DNA of 6,751 nucleotides, from positions 1 to 6,751 of the forward strand of contig JBGQAM010000085.1 of NCBI GenBank assembly GCA_041494275.1, given 5' to 3'. Below the pieces are notes generated by a model, which ran no database searches, was not told the origin of the DNA, and saw only the letters and a list, made by a program, of their open reading frames with translations. Both the position numbers and the translations under genes were made by a program. Within the stretch, counting starts at the first letter, position 1. Every line of letters starts with the position of its first letter. Below are positions 4,703 through 6,751 of the stretch, one piece after another. The DNA comes from COMBO-56-21 sp041494275. Lineage in GTDB: Archaea > Thermoplasmatota > Thermoplasmata > UBA10834.

Positions 4703-6148
4703 ATGTCCTACACTGAAGAGCTCGTGACAGCCCTGGGAAGGGAGAAGGTCCTTACGGACCCTTCAGAGAAGTTCGTCTACGGCGCTGACTGGAGCCCGAG
4801 GACCCCAGATGAGTTCGTCCCACCAGACGTTGTTGTTCTCCCTAGAACGACGAGAGATGTTCAAAGGACCATCAAGATTGCATATGCTCACGAAGTCCCG
4901 GTGACCGCAGGTGGAGGTCTCACTGGCATGCTGGGCGGTGCGGTGGCGATCTACGGAGGCATCTACCTTGACACAACAACCATGAATTCGATCGTCGAGA
5001 TAGACTCCAAGAACCAGACGGTGAGAGTCCAAGTCGGAGCGACCCTTCAAGAGGTCAACGATGCCGTTCAGCCCTATGATCTGTGGCTTCCCCACCAACC
5101 CGAATCGAAATGGGTAAGCACGGTGGGCTCTGCGATAGCATGCGACAACGACTCCACATTCGGCGTGAGATACGGCAAGATCCTGAACTGCCTCCTGAGT
5201 GCGGAGATCGTCACGGGAACGGGCGAGATCCTGGAGCTGGGTCACAGAAAAGCGCACTTCACTTCTTCCGGATACAAGTTGAAGGATCTTCTGGCCGGCA
5301 GCGAAGGGACCCTCGGCGTCATCACTGAGGCTACCCTGAAACTCGAACCTATCCCGGCATCCCGCAGGGTGGACATGCTCGTCTTTCCGCGAATGGGAGC
5401 AGCAGTGGATTATCTGAACAGACTCCTGAAGGCTGGACTCTGCATCGAAGCTGCTCACATCAACTGCAAGAGGCGGCTGAAATTCTATACCCACAGCTAC
5501 AGGCAGAAGTACGGAAGGGATCCGGAGATACCAGCATGGGCGGAGGCGCTCCTCGCAATAGCATTCGCGGGCGATTCCGAAGTCGTCGAGATGCAGCGTG
5601 GCTACGCGCTGAAGATCGCAAAGGAATTCGAAGCGCAATTGGTCGAGGAGCGGGAGATCGTCGACGCATGGTGGGCCTCAAAGTACACGCTCGATTTCGA
5701 GCCGTTCAAACAGAAATGGCCGGACTCGCAGAAGCAGAAGAAGTTCGGCGCGGCAGACCCGGGCGTGCCCATGGGAAGGCTGGAGGAGTTCTACCACAAG
5801 TATGTCGAGATAGCGGAGAAACACCAACTCGAAATCATCGGCATGAACGCCTATCTCGAGCACCCGAACAGCATCGGCTTTTCGCTCTCGTGCGCCGTAT
5901 TCGTGGACTACAGGAGTGCTGACGAGGTGAGGAGGTTCAGGGAGTTCCACGACGAACTCAGCAAGCTGGCTGTGGCCTTCGAAGGGACCATGAGCACATT
6001 CATGAGCGACACTTATCAGAAGGCCCCCTACCTGGAGCTGGAGCACGGAGCGTCTCTGAAGTACATGAGAGAGGTCAAGAGGATATTCGATCCGAAGGGG
6101 ATTCTCAACCCTGGCAAGAAATTCCTGAGAGAGGTCGGCAAGAAATGA
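4703..6148 (+). CDS. GlcD-like FAD-linked oxidase with altered active-site motifs
   Basis: A 481-residue flavoprotein of the GlcD/D-lactate dehydrogenase family, which oxidises organic acids and passes electrons to an iron-sulfur or membrane partner. Residues 20-220 are the PCMH-type FAD domain: PDVVVLPRTTRDV (41-53), the pyrophosphate loop AGGGLTGMLGGA (69-80, usually RGGGT-like), QPESKWVSTVGSAIA (132-146, usually PSS...ATIGG), RYGKI (156-160) and LLAGSEGTLGVITEATL (196-212). Residues about 220-472 are the C-terminal oxidase domain, closing with IFDPKGILNPGK (461-472). By eye, two motifs of 2-hydroxyacid dehydrogenases are absent. The GHxGDGNxH site is replaced by NAYLEHPNS around 382-390. 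The EHGIG site before the conserved PYLELEHG (442-449) is replaced by MSDTY around 434-438. These positions carry the metal and substrate ligands in D-2-hydroxyglutarate dehydrogenase, so the substrate here is probably different. The gene overlaps the next by four bases and forms an operon with it. Confidence 0.88.
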   Translation: MSYTEELVTALGREKVLTDPSEKFVYGADWSPRTPDEFVPPDVVVLPRTTRDVQRTIKIAYAHEVPVTAGGGLTGMLGGAVAIYGGIYLDTTTMNSIVEIDSKNQTVRVQVGATLQEVNDAVQPYDLWLPHQPESKWVSTVGSAIACDNDSTFGVRYGKILNCLLSAEIVTGTGEILELGHRKAHFTSSGYKLKDLLAGSEGTLGVITEATLKLEPIPASRRVDMLVFPRMGAAVDYLNRLLKAGLCIEAAHINCKRRLKFYTHSYRQKYGRDPEIPAWAEALLAIAFAGDSEVVEMQRGYALKIAKEFEAQLVEEREIVDAWWASKYTLDFEPFKQKWPDSQKQKKFGAADPGVPMGRLEEFYHKYVEIAEKHQLEIIGMNAYLEHPNSIGFSLSCAVFVDYRSADEVRRFREFHDELSKLAVAFEGTMSTFMSDTYQKAPYLELEHGASLKYMREVKRIFDPKGILNPGKKFLREVGKK

Positions 6149-6751
6149 GCGGCCTCGAGGGGTTCAAAGACGAGCTTGAAACCTGCTTCGGCACCTCCTG
6201 CGGGTTCTGCGAGAGGGGATGCCCGGTCTACCAGGACCTGAAAGTCAAGACGCTCTGCATGAGGGGTAGGAACAGGACCATGCTTGGCCTCCTCCAAGGC
6301 AAGTTCGAGATCACGCCAGCAGTGGTCCAAGCTGCGTTCGAGTGCACCCTTTGCGGCAACTGTGACCGATGGTGCGCGCTCAAGAACACCGAGCACACGC
6401 AAGCGTTCAGAGAATTCCTGTTGAAGCACGGCGTGGAGCCGATGAAGGAGCACTCTTCGCTGGCCCTCAGCCTCAAGAACTATGGCAACCCATGGTTCCA
6501 GCCGAGGAGCGCAAGGAATAGATGGATGAAAGGACTCAACATCCCGAAAGCCTCACCTGGACAGCAAGAAGTCCTCTTCTTCGCCGGTTGCACGTCCAGC
6601 GTCACTAAACCGCTCAATCGAAGCCTCGTAGCGACGGCGAAACTTCTCCAGAAAGCGGGCGTGAAGTTCTCGACGATGGGCCAGGACGAACCCTGCTGTG
6701 GCTCCACATTATTGCGGGTCGGACAGACGGACGCGTTCAACGAGCTCTCCG
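6145..6751 (+). CDS. CCG-domain iron-sulfur oxidoreductase subunit (GlcF/HdrD-like), 3' end cut
   Basis: The 202 visible codons encode the N-terminal half of a cysteine-rich electron-transfer protein, the usual partner of GlcD-type flavoproteins. Cluster site 1 is C14, C19, C22, C26-P27. Its first spacing is CX4C instead of the usual CX2C. Cluster site 2 is C67, C70, C73, C77 with regular spacing, but the last cysteine is followed by Ala rather than Pro. These would bind two [4Fe-4S] clusters that carry electrons from the FAD. The first CCG (DUF3483-like/cysteine-rich) repeat begins at FFAGCTSS (C149) and reaches EPCCGS (C184-C185-G186); its remaining cysteines and the second repeat lie beyond the window. 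Family members have about 350-430 residues, so roughly half is missing. The ATG overlaps the TGA of the flavoprotein gene (ATGA), pointing to translational coupling and equal production. No membrane helix is visible in this part. Whether it acts as a heterodisulfide reductase-like subunit or a glycolate/lactate oxidase subunit cannot be decided here. Confidence 0.9.
   Translation, partial: MSGLEGFKDELETCFGTSCGFCERGCPVYQDLKVKTLCMRGRNRTMLGLLQGKFEITPAVVQAAFECTLCGNCDRWCALKNTEHTQAFREFLLKHGVEPMKEHSSLALSLKNYGNPWFQPRSARNRWMKGLNIPKASPGQQEVLFFAGCTSSVTKPLNRSLVATAKLLQKAGVKFSTMGQDEPCCGSTLLRVGQTDAFNELS

Noticed and set aside
4763..5638. A 291-codon minus-strand open frame inside the FAD oxidase gene.
   Set aside because: Antisense to clear FAD-domain motifs and without any domain pattern or ribosome site of its own.
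6028..6740. Three minus-strand open frames under the iron-sulfur protein gene.
   Set aside because: The plus strand has two cluster motifs, a CCG motif and an ATGA coupling; the minus-strand translations show nothing recognisable.

Overview
The window looks like a piece of archaeal chromosome. The evidence is an archaea-typical DUF504/MJ1316-family gene, a flavodiiron protein of the FprA type, and an archaeal HD-phosphohydrolase family. In addition, several genes have a TATA-like box about 27-29 bases before the start codon and little or no Shine-Dalgarno sequence, which is the layout of leaderless archaeal transcripts. The lineage cannot be fixed by eye. A euryarchaeal or Thermoplasmatota-like organism with anaerobic metabolism is my best guess, at low confidence. 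There are no RNA genes, CRISPR arrays or insertion sequences, and no stretch longer than about 195 bases lacks a gene.

Layout. 1-506 (minus) is the 5' part, nearly all, of an adenine phosphoribosyltransferase gene, cut by the left edge. A 194-base divergent promoter region follows. 701-1897 (plus) is a flavodiiron protein with all its iron ligands. 1992-2246 (plus) is a small MJ1316/DUF504 protein linked by family knowledge to RNA-end recognition. 2317-3177 (plus) is a ten-helix EamA/DMT transporter whose stop codon overlaps the stop of the convergent HD-domain hydrolase gene at 3174-4070 (minus). After a second divergent spacer, 4246-4611 (plus) encodes a small unrecognised membrane protein with two CxxC pairs separated by two membrane helices. 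4703-6148 (plus) is a GlcD-like FAD-linked oxidase. It overlaps by four bases (ATGA) a CCG-domain iron-sulfur protein gene that runs off the right edge at 6751.

How the genes work together. The only clear operon is the FAD oxidase plus iron-sulfur protein pair, a GlcD/GlcF or Dld/HdrD-like arrangement. The flavoprotein would oxidise an organic substrate and pass electrons to the cluster protein. The flavoprotein keeps its FAD-domain motifs but, by eye, lacks the histidine/glutamate motifs that bind metal and substrate in 2-hydroxyacid dehydrogenases, so its substrate is in doubt. The other genes look like separately promoted housekeeping or stress functions (purine salvage, oxygen or NO removal, RNA-end handling, transport). 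I see no defence system or mobile element. The points most worth following are the altered FAD oxidase, the split-zinc-ribbon membrane protein and the repeated leaderless promoter layout.
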